Counted from the first letter of the stretch, positions 1-10,156 are shown. The stretch: 52,807 nucleotides of DNA from Flavobacteriaceae bacterium (GCA_947483075.1 CANKLE010000014.1:1-52807), one strand, 5' to 3'. Notes: generated by a model from the sequence alone, not told the origin. Numbers and translations: made by a program.

Positions 1-326
1 AACAATAGTTCCGGTAGGTGTTGTACAGCTGGGTTGCACGGTTGCCGAGGCAGTTGGCGTAGCAATAGAAGGCACGGCGTTGATGGTTACCGCAGTAGCC
101 GTTGACACACATCCGTTGGTGGTATTTCTCACGGTTACATTGTAACTCGCTGGGGCAAGTAATGAAAAGCTTGTACTCGCTTGGTAGGTCGTACCGTTTA
201 CACTGTATTCTAAATTGGCTCCGGTTGGCGAGCTAATAACAATAGTTCCGGTAGGTGTTGTACAGCTGGGTTGCACGGTTGCCGAGGCAGTTGGCGTAGC
301 AATAGAAGGCACGGCGTTGATGGTTA
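1..326 (-). repeat. 237-bp in-frame coding repeat
   Basis: Positions 1-89 are identical to 238-326, a period of 237 bp or exactly 79 codons, inside the surface-protein gene. Each unit encodes one SprB-like domain. The array continues to the left of the window. Confidence 0.9.
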
Positions 327-2274
327 AAGCTGTTCCATTAGAAGTACAACCTGTGGGTGTTTTTTTTACAGTAACAATATAATTATTTGGTGCTAAACCC
401 GAAAAAGTGGGACTTGATTGATAAGTAATTCCGTCAATACTATATAAATTGGAAGCGCCAATTGGAGCGGAAACAACGATAGTTCCGGAAGGTGTTGTGC
501 AAGTTGGTTGAATGGTTACACTTGCTGTGGGTGAAGCAGGAATTGAACAGCCATAATAATTTGAGCACAAACTATCTAAGGTGCAACCTACACCAAGTGT
601 AATGGTTACTTCAATAACATAAGCTGTATTTGGGGTTAAACCATACCATTCTGGATTAAAGCCTGAAGCTACTCCATTAGAATTTAGAACAGAAGGATTA
701 ACATTTGCGGCAATACTACAAGAAGATGCTAGTGGTCTTAACACCGCAGTTCTAGTGATACATAGTGCAGGAGAACCTCCAGCTTGTTGAACCAGACCCA
801 CAAATCCATTCGCGTCTGATTGAACTAAATAAAAGCTTTTAATAGTAGTATTGGTCAAAGAAGGCAGCCAAGTATTACAGGATGTAGCACTAAAATTACG
901 CACTGGATAATTTGCAACACCTATAATAGGACAGCTGGGTGCAGAACAAGAACTGCAGTCGGTGGGCGCCAAAGTAGAACAAGATAAAGTTGCTGAATTA
1001 AAACACAAGCCCGCAGGTCCAGTAGGAGTTAACGTAATTGTTACACTTGAATTTGAAGCCAATCCAGTGAATGGGTAGGTGTTTACATTGGTAATAGGCC
1101 CCACAACAACAATTGGATTGCTGTTTATTTGGTAACTTAGGTTGTATCCTGTGGCTCCCGAAACAAATCCCCAGTTAAATACAACTGAATTCAAAGTATT
1201 TGTTCCGCAACTAAGAGCTGGAGATAATGAAGCATTCACCGTTACTACAATGGCAGATCTGATGCTTTCACAACCCCCAACCGTTTGGCTAACATAATAG
1301 GTGGTAGTTACTGCAGTTAATGTACTTGGAGTAGGTGCAGTTGCAGAAGATGTTCCGCCTGTGGCATTTGTCCCCCACCAATTTAATACGCCTCCTGCAG
1401 TTGCCGTTGCGGTTAATGGAGTTGCAGTTGCACCTTGACAATAAATAATAGGCGAAGTAACAGTTGGAGCGGCAGGTAATGGTGGAGTAACGCATGTTCC
1501 ACCATTGCAGTTTCCGTTAGCAATAGATTTATTAATGGTAGCACCTAAAGCAGCATCATTTGTATAATTAGCCACAAAAGACCAAGTGTTTGCTCCATCT
1601 GTTGTTCTGTAGGCAATTACAGGTCCTTGAGTTGGGATATAATTAATTAAAGAAGGGTTAGAGGTATTATAAGCAGTAAAAATCTGTTTGGCATTTATCA
1701 GTGCTGTAGGAGGGGTTCCGCTTGCAGGGTTACACAAAGGCATAGACGGATTAAAATCAAAATCATTTGCTGCTGCTGTAATATTACTCGCAGCGCCAGA
1801 CCAGTATACCAAATCTATAGGGGTTCCGGATGCATTATAGAGCGCTATCCACCCATCCAAATTAATAATTCTTATTCCTGAACCGATAACACAATAACTA
1901 GCTGCATTTGCCGCGCCTAAACCAAGATCAATATTTCCAGCTACAAATCCGCCAGGTGCTGCGCTTCCAATTACAAAATGGGCTCCTGGAAGTATGCTAG
2001 TGCCATTTGGAATTCTAATTACACCGCCTTGTGGGCCATAATTGGTTTTCATGCCAATATAATAACCAGAAATATCTACAGAACTACATCCTTTGTTGTA
2101 TAATTCGATATATTCTTTACTGCCAGAATAAATTAACCCATTGGGTGGTGTTGCTGTTGATCCATCGGGTCTAATGTATAATTCATTTAGTACAACTTGA
2201 CCTTGGAGGGAAATTGTGGATAAGACAAAAAAAGCAAATAAACAAAATTTTGATAAAGAGCTACCGAAATTCAT
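1..2274 (-). CDS. Large secreted lamin-tail/repeat surface protein, 3' end outside the window
   Basis: The frame is open from the ATG at 2274 to the window edge (758 codons), so the C-terminus is missing. The N-terminus starts MNFGSSLSKFCLFAFFVLST and is a signal peptide ending near LQGQ. Residues about 22-170 form a lamin-tail domain (LTD; VVLNELYIRPDG, EYIELYNKGC, GAHFVIGSA, DGWIALYNASG, VYWSG). An Ig-like CHU_C-type segment follows at about 265-345 (YCQGATATPL, YYVSQTVGGC). The rest has repeats of about 79 residues containing PSIATPTASATVQPSCTTP, similar to SprB-type repeats. LTD plus repeats behind a signal peptide is typical of Bacteroidota T9SS cargo, but the sorting tail would lie beyond position 1. 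Probable cell-surface or secreted adhesin; ligand unknown. The next large protein (3833-10156) has the same LTD type. Confidence 0.85.
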   Translation of the reverse strand, partial: MNFGSSLSKFCLFAFFVLSTISLQGQVVLNELYIRPDGSTATPPNGLIYSGSKEYIELYNKGCSSVDISGYYIGMKTNYGPQGGVIRIPNGTSILPGAHFVIGSAAPGGFVAGNIDLGLGAANAASYCVIGSGIRIINLDGWIALYNASGTPIDLVYWSGAASNITAAANDFDFNPSMPLCNPASGTPPTALINAKQIFTAYNTSNPSLINYIPTQGPVIAYRTTDGANTWSFVANYTNDAALGATINKSIANGNCNGGTCVTPPLPAAPTVTSPIIYCQGATATPLTATATAGGVLNWWGTNATGGTSSATAPTPSTLTAVTTTYYVSQTVGGCESIRSAIVVTVNASLSPALSCGTNTLNSVVFNWGFVSGATGYNLSYQINSNPIVVVGPITNVNTYPFTGLASNSSVTITLTPTGPAGLCFNSATLSCSTLAPTDCSSCSAPSCPIIGVANYPVRNFSATSCNTWLPSLTNTTIKSFYLVQSDANGFVGLVQQAGGSPALCITRTAVLRPLASSCSIAANVNPSVLNSNGVASGFNPEWYGLTPNTAYVIEVTITLGVGCTLDSLCSNYYGCSIPASPTASVTIQPTCTTPSGTIVVSAPIGASNLYSIDGITYQSSPTFSGLAPNNYIVTVKKTPTGCTSNGTALTINAVPSIATPTASATVQPSCTTPTGTIVISSPTGANLEYSVNGTTYQASTSFSLLAPASYNVTVRNTTNGCVSTATAVTINAVPSIATPTASATVQPSCTTPTGTIV

Positions 2275-2299
2275 GTAATTAGGAATTTAATTAATAAAT

Positions 2300-2307
2300 C
2301 AAATTTA
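2300..2307 (-). promoter_or_regulatory. Candidate -7 element (TAAATTTG) of the left-edge surface gene
   Basis: On the minus strand the sequence TAAATTTG matches the Bacteroidota -7 consensus TAnnTTTG, about 26 nt upstream of the ATG at 2274. I do not see a good -33 TTTG at the usual spacing, so this is weak. Confidence 0.3.
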
Positions 2308-2451
2308 TTTTTTTTAAATCAAATCACATTTTAAGAGGAGTGATAAATTATTTCATTTCATTTTTGTAATGCAATGAAATACATAAAAACATGAAAATCA
2401 ATAAAATAAGATTTACTTGTTTTTTAATGTGAAATAAAAAGAGGGGATGAA

Positions 2452-3726
2452 TTATAAGTTAATATAAAATTCGTCAAAACACTCTGCCGTGTATTTATCT
2501 GCATTTTTTTTATTGTTCAATTGAGACGCGTTCTTAATTTCATTTGAAACAAAGCAGATAAAGTGTTTTTTGAACGTTTCTTTTATGGGGGATTTAGATT
2601 TTAAGAAATCAAAATCATGAATGCTGATGTCTTGCGCATTAATCTTAAACTCAAAATTGCCGCTTTCATTAAAAAATAGTAATTCCTGAGATAATTTATT
2701 ATTGCTATCCTTATTCCAGTAATCCACCATCCTAAATTTTGCAATCGCCAAATCTTGATGATAGAGCATTGCATTATTTTTTTTGGCAGCCGAAAAAAGC
2801 ACCCAATACATTAAGGGTTGAAGTAGTTTTGGGTTTTCGTTACTTTCTTTTTGCTGTTTGTTGAATTGATCTTTAAACGAAAGCGATAAGTAAAATTGTT
2901 TGGAGGATCTGTTATACCCTATTTCAATACCCAGTAGTTCACTAATTTCTTGGGCGTTAATATTGGGTGTTTTAGAAGTGTTTGTATCAACTTTAAGGTT
3001 GTTGGCATACGAATAATACAGTACCGAATAATAACAGACGAGCAGCAAGATAAATTGGGAAATAAAGACAATAAAGCAAGCTAGCAATACAGGATAATAC
3101 TCATTTAATACCCCGGGAATCATTTTTGATAAAGGAAGCGCTATCTGAGTAATTGCCAGTAAGCCAATGATTATTTTAAGGTAAGTAAGCAGTATTTTAT
3201 TAAACCCTAGTTCTGTAAAGGATAAATAAAGAACATAACCGAAAGCGAGCAAACAGCTTATCGAAAATATAGAATCTAGACTGATAATTAAAGTCCGAGC
3301 AAGCAGATTAATATGACTTCCTATTTTATCAGTAATTGTAAAAAAAGTGATAACAACCGAGAATATTAAAAAAACATTCAACAGCCATTTGTCTTTTTTA
3401 ATAAAAAAAGAAGTGAAAAAATTCTTCTTTTGAATGGGAATATATGCTAAGCTTAAGAAAAAGAATAGATTATTCATCGAAGATAATATCCGATCATTAA
3501 TCAAATAGGATAAAGTGAATTCTTGAAGATCAAACACTTTATATAAGGATACAATTGACCAAGAATACACGGCAAAAACAATAAAAATCAGCCCTTGATT
3601 TACTTCCTTATATAAAATATTTAGTTTGCTTTTTTTGGAATGAGTGATCCATAATAGCAATAAATAAGTAGCCGCAAGGCAGGTTATTCCAAATAAGCTT
3701 ATTAAATAAAATTGTTTAAAAGTCAT
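2452..3726 (-). CDS. Polytopic membrane protein of unknown function
   Basis: I do not recognise this family. The ATG at 3726 (start MTFKQFYLISLF) gives 424 aa; a TTG three codons upstream would add MFS. About seven hydrophobic helices fill residues 5-245 (for example LFGITCLAATYLLLLW and LLACFIVFISQFILLLVCYY). A soluble domain of about 180 residues follows, rich in Lys and Asn, presumably cytoplasmic. A 7-TM-plus-tail layout is seen in some bacterial sensors, but there is no histidine kinase, HTH or nucleotide-cyclase motif. It lies alone between two large surface-protein genes on the same strand. TATATTTG (3740-3733) just upstream fits the -7 consensus and would give an almost leaderless transcript. 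Confidence 0.75.
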   Translation of the reverse strand: MTFKQFYLISLFGITCLAATYLLLLWITHSKKSKLNILYKEVNQGLIFIVFAVYSWSIVSLYKVFDLQEFTLSYLINDRILSSMNNLFFFLSLAYIPIQKKNFFTSFFIKKDKWLLNVFLIFSVVITFFTITDKIGSHINLLARTLIISLDSIFSISCLLAFGYVLYLSFTELGFNKILLTYLKIIIGLLAITQIALPLSKMIPGVLNEYYPVLLACFIVFISQFILLLVCYYSVLYYSYANNLKVDTNTSKTPNINAQEISELLGIEIGYNRSSKQFYLSLSFKDQFNKQQKESNENPKLLQPLMYWVLFSAAKKNNAMLYHQDLAIAKFRMVDYWNKDSNNKLSQELLFFNESGNFEFKINAQDISIHDFDFLKSKSPIKETFKKHFICFVSNEIKNASQLNNKKNADKYTAECFDEFYINL

Positions 3727-3832
3727 AGAAAACAAATATATTATATATAAATATAAAATAATCGTTTTTAAAATAAATTCCTAAGCGTATAACTTTTTTA
3801 AGCCACGAAAAATAAATGGAGATTAATTTTGA

Positions 3833-6800
3833 TTAATATTCCCGAATTAAATAAACCCATCCTGTAAAAGTTTTTCCTGAGCGTTGATCAATGATGTAAA
3901 AATAGGTGCCGTCAGGCAATTCTTTTCCATCGTTTGATCTTCCGTCCCATTGGTCGGTGTAATTTTTTTGTTCATACACCACCATTCCCCATCGATTAAA
4001 TATTTGTAGGCGATCAACATCCAAATTTGATAGATCAAAATTGTCATTATCCCCATCATTGTTGGCAGAAACCCCCTTCGGAATAGTGCAAAAATCATTG
4101 GTAACATCAAATTGAGCGCTATTTTCACAGGTAAACGAATTTGTAGCTACAGCTGTGTAAATTCCCTGTCCAGCTATAACTATCGAATTCCCTTGTCCAA
4201 TTACATTAGAATTAAAATACCAGTCAACAGAATTTATAGTTTGATTTTGTTGCACAATTTCCAATACATAATCTTTTCCATCACAGCCACCTGAAATTGT
4301 AAATTGAGGTATAGGATTTATTGTTACGGTCAAAATTCTATTAAGTGAGCATTGTCCACTGTCTGGAGTAAACGTATAAACCGTTTGTCCAACTAATGAA
4401 TTATCTATGGTAGATGGATTCCAATTTCCCAGGATTCCATTGTCCGAAGTGGCAGGCAAACTAGCGACTGCAGCGCCGGCACAGATTGTTAAGTTATTTC
4501 CAAAACTAAATGTGGGTGTGGTTTGAGGCGTCACGTTTACCGAGTAGGAAAACCCAGTTGCACATTGATTGGCGTCGGGCGTAAAGTTGTAGGCTCCGGA
4601 TGTCGTGTTGTCAATTACAGCAGGATTCCAAGTTCCCAAAATTCCATTGTCCGAAGTGGCAGGCAAACTAGCTACTGCAGCGCCGGTACAGATGGTTAAG
4701 TTGTTACCAAAACTAAATGTGGGAGTAATTTGCGGAGTTATAGTAACTGTAAATGTGTTAGTGTTAGCACATTGTCCTGTATTAGGTGTAAAAGTATATG
4801 TTCCATTATTGGCATTATCAACAACAGCTGGCGACCATGTTCCTGTAATGGAATTGCTGGAAGAAGTTGGTAAAGCAGGAACAATTCCACCCGAACAAAT
4901 ACTCAAAGTAGTTCCAAAACTAAAGGTTGGAATTGTTTGTGGTGTAACGGTTACAGAAAGAGTTGTTGCGGTAGCACATTGCGTGATATTTTCAACAAAT
5001 GAAATATCATCTAAAGAAAAATCATTGCCATTTAATACAAAGATTCTATCAAAAAACTCAATTTGAGCTGTCGTATTCGAACCTGAATTCCATTGGTAAG
5101 TATATTGTGTTGTTTGACAATTGGTATTTGGCGCTAGTGCAATTCCAATTGAAACCCCATTTATTTTAACCTCAATTGAGGCTTGATTTGGAGTAGCAAT
5201 AGTTTGCAACCAATAGCTAAAAGTATATGTTTTATTAGGCAGCACAGTTACGGTTTGTCCCCAAACTTTATCATTCCCAGCATTTGATGTAGAACCGTCA
5301 ACTACCATCATATTTCCTCCGGAAGGAGCATTACTCACACAAGGCTGAAAAAATTGAAACCAAGAATTGGCAGAAGATACAATTCCATACGCTCGCTGAA
5401 CGCCACCTTGCCCTGCATTTGTGATGAATTGATAATCGGTACTAAAATTCGAATTTCCTTGAGAAAAATCACCATTTACAATTAAATTAGAAGAAAAACC
5501 CGATGGATTTGGGGTAAAAGTATAGGTTCCGTTGTTGTTATTGTCAACTACAGCAGGCGTCCAAGTTCCTTGGATTCCATTGGCCGAAGTGGCAGGCAAA
5601 GTGGGCACAGAAGCGCCGACACAGATAGTTAGGTTATTTCCAAAACTAAATGTGGGAGTGGTTTGAGGCGTCACGTTTACCGAGTAGCTAAAACCAGTTG
5701 CACATTGATTGGCGTCTGGCGTAAAGTTGTAGGTTCCGGATGCCGTATTGTTAACTGCAGCAGGCGTCCAAGTTCCTTGGATTCCATTGGCAGAAGTGGC
5801 AGGCAAAGTGGGCACAGCAGCGTTTGCACAGATCGTGAGATTATTTCCAAAACTAAATGTGGGTGTAGTTTGAGGCGTTACGTTTACCGAGTAGCTAAAA
5901 CCAGTTGCACATTGATTGGCGTCTGGCGTAAAGTTGTAGGTTCCGGATGCCGTATTGTTAACAACAGCAGGCGTCCAAGTTCCTTGGATTCCGTTGGATG
6001 AAGTGGCAGGCAAAGTGGGCACAGCAGCGTTTGCACAGATCGTGAGATTATTTCCAAAACTAAATGTGGGTGTAGTTTGAGGCGTTACGTTAACCGAGTA
6101 GCTAAAACCAGTTGCACATTGATTGGCGTCGGGTGTAAAGTTGTAGGTTCCGGATGCCGTATTGTTAACCACAGCGGGCGTCCAAGTTCCTTGGATTCCG
6201 TTGGATGAAGTGGCAGGCAAAGTGGGCACAGCAGCGTTTGCACAGATCGTGAGATTATTTCCAAAACTAAATGTGGGTGTGGTTTGAGGCGTTACAGTAA
6301 CTGTAAATGTAGTCGTAGTAGCACATTGGCCAGCATCGGGCGTAAAGGTATACACGGTTTCGCCAAGTATTGAAAAATCAATTGTAGATGGATTCCAAGT
6401 TCCAGTGATTGAATTGTTTGATAAAGTAGGCAACAAAACTTGTGCAGAAACATCTCCTTGACAAGCCGTTAAACTCGTACCAAAATTAAATACAGGAGTG
6501 ATTAGCGGTGTAACAGTAACAGTAAATGTGAACGAAGCAGCGCATTGACCTGCATCAGGGGTAAACGTATAGGTTCCGGAATTGGTGTTGTCTACTGTGT
6601 CTGGCGACCATGATCCTGTAAAGGAATTACTAGAAATTGTTGGCAAGGTTGGTACCGACTCACCACTACAAATTGTGAGGGTATTTCCAAAGCTAAAGGT
6701 TGGATTGACCAAAGGAATATCATCATTTACGGTGACACAAAAAACCTGAGTACAATTGGTGTCCAAATCGGTTACCGTAACACAATAATTTCCGGCACAT

Positions 6801-9800
6801 AAATTGGTAGCTGTTGCCGTAGTTTGCGCTTGTGTGTCATTCCATACGTAGCTGTAATTACCAGAACCTTGCGTGATCGAAACTGTTGCTGTTCCGTTAC
6901 AACTAATACTGGTTGGGGTATCACAAACTCCAGAATTGCAATTCAACACAAGACTTCCGGGTATGTTTCTTTGCCATGCTCCTCCATCGGGCATTCTACT
7001 AAACGTATTTCCGGTAGAGCTTAAACCCAAAATAGTAGTTTGTCCTACGTATGAAATTAAGCTTGGATTTACTAAATAAATTTCTTTTGCAGAAAGCAAA
7101 TTCAGTCCGGCAGTAGAACAGGATGCTATAGAATTTGGAATACATGGTGCATCGTCCAAGTCGTCATCGGTAGTAATTTTTTGACTTTCATTGGCGTTTA
7201 CAGTCCAGTAAATGGCGTCAACAGGATTTCCATTGGCATTGTATAACCCAACCCAACCGTCTCCATTTGCCATTACAAATTGATTTATACTGCAATAGGT
7301 GGAATTAGTAGTCGTATTAAAATCAATATCAGCTAAATTAGCCGCAGCTGTAGCGGTACCTATCACAAAATGTGATTTGGGTAAAATAGAAGTTCCAAAT
7401 GGTAATATAATTGTTCCTCCTCTAGACAAAGTACTGCCCGGATTTGCATTCGGTTTCGCCGCTGTTGCAATTGCATAACAAGACAAGTCAATCGTTTCGC
7501 AAGTAGGATTATATAATTCAATATACTCTGTGCCATTTGCCACCAATCCTTGAGCTGTAGTAGGAAAATGCATCACTTCATTAATCACGACATGATCGCC
7601 TGTGGGAGTGCAAATAGATGAACTTCCGTTGCAAACCGTATTTGGATTAGTGCTTGTGTTTCCGGTAATAGCTGAATTGACTACCAAAGTTAGCGTTGTG
7701 GCTACTGCACATTGATTTAGCGTTGGTGTAAATGTATAGACCGTGGTTGCAGTGGTATTGAATTCAGGAGACCAAACACCAGTTATCCCATTATTGGATG
7801 TAGTTGGAAATACGGTCGTGTCAATAGGTGCCCCGTAACAAATGGGGTTTGGTGTGCTAAATAAAGGTGTTATAATTGGGTTTTGTAGATTGATTACACT
7901 TGGCAATACGGTAACACAATTATTTATTTCTAGAGTAAAATTTGAATAAGTTCCAACGCCTAAATTTGGAATTTCAATTAATCCTTGGTCATTTGAAGTG
8001 TAATCAATTGGCCCTACAACAGTTGAACCCAGTGTGTATTGCAATGCGTATACTTCGTTTGAAGTTAAACCAGAAAGAGTAATTGAGCCATTTGGAACAT
8101 TGCAAAGGGTGGGATTCGTGCCAGTTACTTCAGGCAAAGAGATGATGCTAAAAAAGGCTTTGTAGTTGGTTCCGCCATTATTTAAAACAAGCGTATCGTC
8201 ACATTGACTGGTTGAATTGTAATCTCCCGTAATTTCATAATACACTTCTAGCGTATAATCACCGGGCGGAATATTTGTTAAGTTTACGGGGGCATCACAA
8301 GTAGGCTGCGAAACACATTGCCATTTTTGTTGACCCGCCACACAGGGCCCTCCTCCTATGTTAAATTCATTAGTTCCGGTATTACAGTCGCTAAAAAAAC
8401 CTAAGTTTCTGGGCGTAAAGCCGCCTGTTGTTCCTGTATTTAAATAATAACGGTAGTACATTTTTGCGCCACAAACGTTGGTATTTCCGTTTTTATAGGT
8501 TTTTACTTCGGCCCCTCGCATTACCAAGGTAGAGGAATTTTGAATGTGGACACCAAAATTTTGAGCAAAGGTATTTCCAAGTTCTTGGTTTATTAAATCA
8601 GCACCAGCACCAGTAGTGTTGTAAAATTTCCCGTCGCCGGTAGTAAAACAATCATCCATCCAAACCGCCGAAGCGTAGGCGCCAAAATCACAGTCGTTTA
8701 TTGTAATCGTAAGGGTCGTATTTGTTGCACATTGCCCAAGATTTGGTGTAAAAGTGTAAGTCGTCGTTGTCGTGTTGTTTAATGCAGGATACCATGATCC
8801 ATCAATCCCGTTATTCGAAGTTGTTGGTAAAGCATTGATGGTAGTTCCTCGGCAAACCGGGTTTGTAGCATTAAATACGGGCGTCAATACCGGTGAAATG
8901 ACCACTTCAATGGTTTTAATTTCTATGCAATTGTTTGCATCTGTTACGGTTACCGTGTAAGTGCCATTGGCCAGTACACTCACGTTGGGTATAATTGGGT
9001 TTTGATCCGTACTACTAAACCCATTGGGGCCGCTCCATTCCCAAGAAACGCCTTCAGAACAAGTTAAGTTAAGGCTGCTGTTTTCGCAAACTGGACTATT
9101 GCTTCCCACTACTGGATTTAAATTACAATTCGAACAATCTGGCGATGCGCCTAGGGTTTCAATATAGAAAGGCGATACGGCCGCACTGGTTCCGTCCACG
9201 ATAAAATAATAATATTTTCCGATGGTTAATCCGGATAAATTAAGCTGATTGTTCTTTGTTGAGCCATTGGTATATTGAGGAGTTGAATAGGTGTCATTCG
9301 TTAATAAAGTAGGACAGCCCCCGGCCAATACTATGTTGTCATTGTTTGTGCATGGGTTTTCGTCGGGGCCTGCATCTATGCCCAAAATTTGCATGTTATT
9401 TGTAATTCCAGAAATTGTAATGCTTGCGCTTGATTGTGCTGCTCTAAATTTAAACCAAGCTGAATTGTTTTGTGCCGCGTTCCAACTACAGCCGGTGGTA
9501 TTTGGATTATACATGTCAGAGGTTTGATTGGTAAATCCGTTGTTGGAGGCGACAATAATTTCTGCGGTTCCCAAACAATACGGCGTGGCGCAATTGTCAT
9601 AACTGTTTAATGTGGTATAATCTTGCACAGTGTAAGGATTTTTAAATACCAATTCAACAGCATTAAACCTACCGCCGGTCGCAAAAGAGGTTTCTGTGAT
9701 TGTAATGGTCCAAGTTCCATTCGGGTCTATACCATTAAATGCCGTAAAATCATCTTGTGAACGATAATATCCCACACTAAAAGGCTCTGCAGTACCACCA

Positions 9801-10156
9801 TGTTCAACTAGTCTTCGCAAATAGGAATTGTATCTAAATTTGGTATTGATTTGCTTTACAGGAGAATTAGGCAAACCGCCCACAGCAACTAAGTCGATAC
9901 TCGTTGCCCCTTTTGTTAATGTGATTCTATAGGAATTGTAATTTCGGGTGTTTGCATTATCGCCCATGTTCAAATTTACCTGAACTAATTCAAAAATCCC
10001 CCCATTCAAATTTGAAATCCCAGAAACTGTAACCGTTTTGGTTAAAGACCCATTCCAAGAGCCAGCTGCGGATGCAATTGAATTCGAAAATGATTGGGAT
10101 AGCGATAGGCTAGTATAAAAAAGAGAAATAAATGAGAGGTAAATTATTTTTTTCAT
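3833..10156 (-). CDS. Giant T9SS-secreted adhesin-like protein with type B sorting domain
   Basis: 2107 aa, starting MKKIIYLSFISLFYTSLSLS, a signal peptide. Rough order: P-domain-like beta region (22-175; GTWTITITET), Ig-like module (340-420; NGTYTVTVTDANNC), lamin-tail domain (855-990; NEVMHFPTT, EYIELYNPTC, DGWVGLYNANG), SprB-like module (1070-1140), then a run of 69-residue repeats (TPTFSFGNNLTIC ... GTYNFTPDANQCATGFSY). Eleven copies of the repeat can be counted, two of them diverged and lying at about 421 and 763. A carbohydrate-binding-module-like domain (about 1550-1725) sits inside one repeat. The last 85 residues (VSANNDGDNDNFDLSN, LQIFNRWGMVVYE, GTYFYII) are the gliding-motility-associated type B C-terminal domain, which targets proteins to the T9SS encoded at 40.6-45.2 kb. 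Likely a surface adhesin or carbohydrate-binding protein; ligand unknown. Confidence 0.92.
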   Translation of the reverse strand: MKKIIYLSFISLFYTSLSLSQSFSNSIASAAGSWNGSLTKTVTVSGISNLNGGIFELVQVNLNMGDNANTRNYNSYRITLTKGATSIDLVAVGGLPNSPVKQINTKFRYNSYLRRLVEHGGTAEPFSVGYYRSQDDFTAFNGIDPNGTWTITITETSFATGGRFNAVELVFKNPYTVQDYTTLNSYDNCATPYCLGTAEIIVASNNGFTNQTSDMYNPNTTGCSWNAAQNNSAWFKFRAAQSSASITISGITNNMQILGIDAGPDENPCTNNDNIVLAGGCPTLLTNDTYSTPQYTNGSTKNNQLNLSGLTIGKYYYFIVDGTSAAVSPFYIETLGASPDCSNCNLNPVVGSNSPVCENSSLNLTCSEGVSWEWSGPNGFSSTDQNPIIPNVSVLANGTYTVTVTDANNCIEIKTIEVVISPVLTPVFNATNPVCRGTTINALPTTSNNGIDGSWYPALNNTTTTTYTFTPNLGQCATNTTLTITINDCDFGAYASAVWMDDCFTTGDGKFYNTTGAGADLINQELGNTFAQNFGVHIQNSSTLVMRGAEVKTYKNGNTNVCGAKMYYRYYLNTGTTGGFTPRNLGFFSDCNTGTNEFNIGGGPCVAGQQKWQCVSQPTCDAPVNLTNIPPGDYTLEVYYEITGDYNSTSQCDDTLVLNNGGTNYKAFFSIISLPEVTGTNPTLCNVPNGSITLSGLTSNEVYALQYTLGSTVVGPIDYTSNDQGLIEIPNLGVGTYSNFTLEINNCVTVLPSVINLQNPIITPLFSTPNPICYGAPIDTTVFPTTSNNGITGVWSPEFNTTATTVYTFTPTLNQCAVATTLTLVVNSAITGNTSTNPNTVCNGSSSICTPTGDHVVINEVMHFPTTAQGLVANGTEYIELYNPTCETIDLSCYAIATAAKPNANPGSTLSRGGTIILPFGTSILPKSHFVIGTATAAANLADIDFNTTTNSTYCSINQFVMANGDGWVGLYNANGNPVDAIYWTVNANESQKITTDDDLDDAPCIPNSIASCSTAGLNLLSAKEIYLVNPSLISYVGQTTILGLSSTGNTFSRMPDGGAWQRNIPGSLVLNCNSGVCDTPTSISCNGTATVSITQGSGNYSYVWNDTQAQTTATATNLCAGNYCVTVTDLDTNCTQVFCVTVNDDIPLVNPTFSFGNTLTICSGESVPTLPTISSNSFTGSWSPDTVDNTNSGTYTFTPDAGQCAASFTFTVTVTPLITPVFNFGTSLTACQGDVSAQVLLPTLSNNSITGTWNPSTIDFSILGETVYTFTPDAGQCATTTTFTVTVTPQTTPTFSFGNNLTICANAAVPTLPATSSNGIQGTWTPAVVNNTASGTYNFTPDANQCATGFSYSVNVTPQTTPTFSFGNNLTICANAAVPTLPATSSNGIQGTWTPAVVNNTASGTYNFTPDANQCATGFSYSVNVTPQTTPTFSFGNNLTICANAAVPTLPATSANGIQGTWTPAAVNNTASGTYNFTPDANQCATGFSYSVNVTPQTTPTFSFGNNLTICVGASVPTLPATSANGIQGTWTPAVVDNNNNGTYTFTPNPSGFSSNLIVNGDFSQGNSNFSTDYQFITNAGQGGVQRAYGIVSSANSWFQFFQPCVSNAPSGGNMMVVDGSTSNAGNDKVWGQTVTVLPNKTYTFSYWLQTIATPNQASIEVKINGVSIGIALAPNTNCQTTQYTYQWNSGSNTTAQIEFFDRIFVLNGNDFSLDDISFVENITQCATATTLSVTVTPQTIPTFSFGTTLSICSGGIVPALPTSSSNSITGTWSPAVVDNANNGTYTFTPNTGQCANTNTFTVTITPQITPTFSFGNNLTICTGAAVASLPATSDNGILGTWNPAVIDNTTSGAYNFTPDANQCATGFSYSVNVTPQTTPTFSFGNNLTICAGAAVASLPATSDNGILGNWNPSTIDNSLVGQTVYTFTPDSGQCSLNRILTVTINPIPQFTISGGCDGKDYVLEIVQQNQTINSVDWYFNSNVIGQGNSIVIAGQGIYTAVATNSFTCENSAQFDVTNDFCTIPKGVSANNDGDNDNFDLSNLDVDRLQIFNRWGMVVYEQKNYTDQWDGRSNDGKELPDGTYFYIIDQRSGKTFTGWVYLIREY
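5641..6320 (-). repeat. Tandem 207-bp repeats in the giant adhesin
   Basis: Three adjacent units begin at equivalent positions 5700, 5907 and 6114 (period 207 bp, 69 codons) and are almost identical in DNA, differing at only a few bases. More diverged copies flank them on both sides. Such near-identity suggests recent duplication or gene conversion. Confidence 0.92.

Noticed and set aside
1..326. CRISPR array
   Set aside because: The repeats are long, in frame and coding; there are no short repeats with unique spacers and no cas genes.
4605..5066. 153-codon plus-strand frame
   Set aside because: It lies antisense to the adhesin repeats and repeats with them (VCGVIVTVNVL, VCGVTVTERVV), as expected for the complement of repetitive coding DNA.
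9291..9600. Short open frames on both strands inside the giant adhesin
   Set aside because: They are shadow frames of the 2107-aa gene, with no protein-like features of their own.
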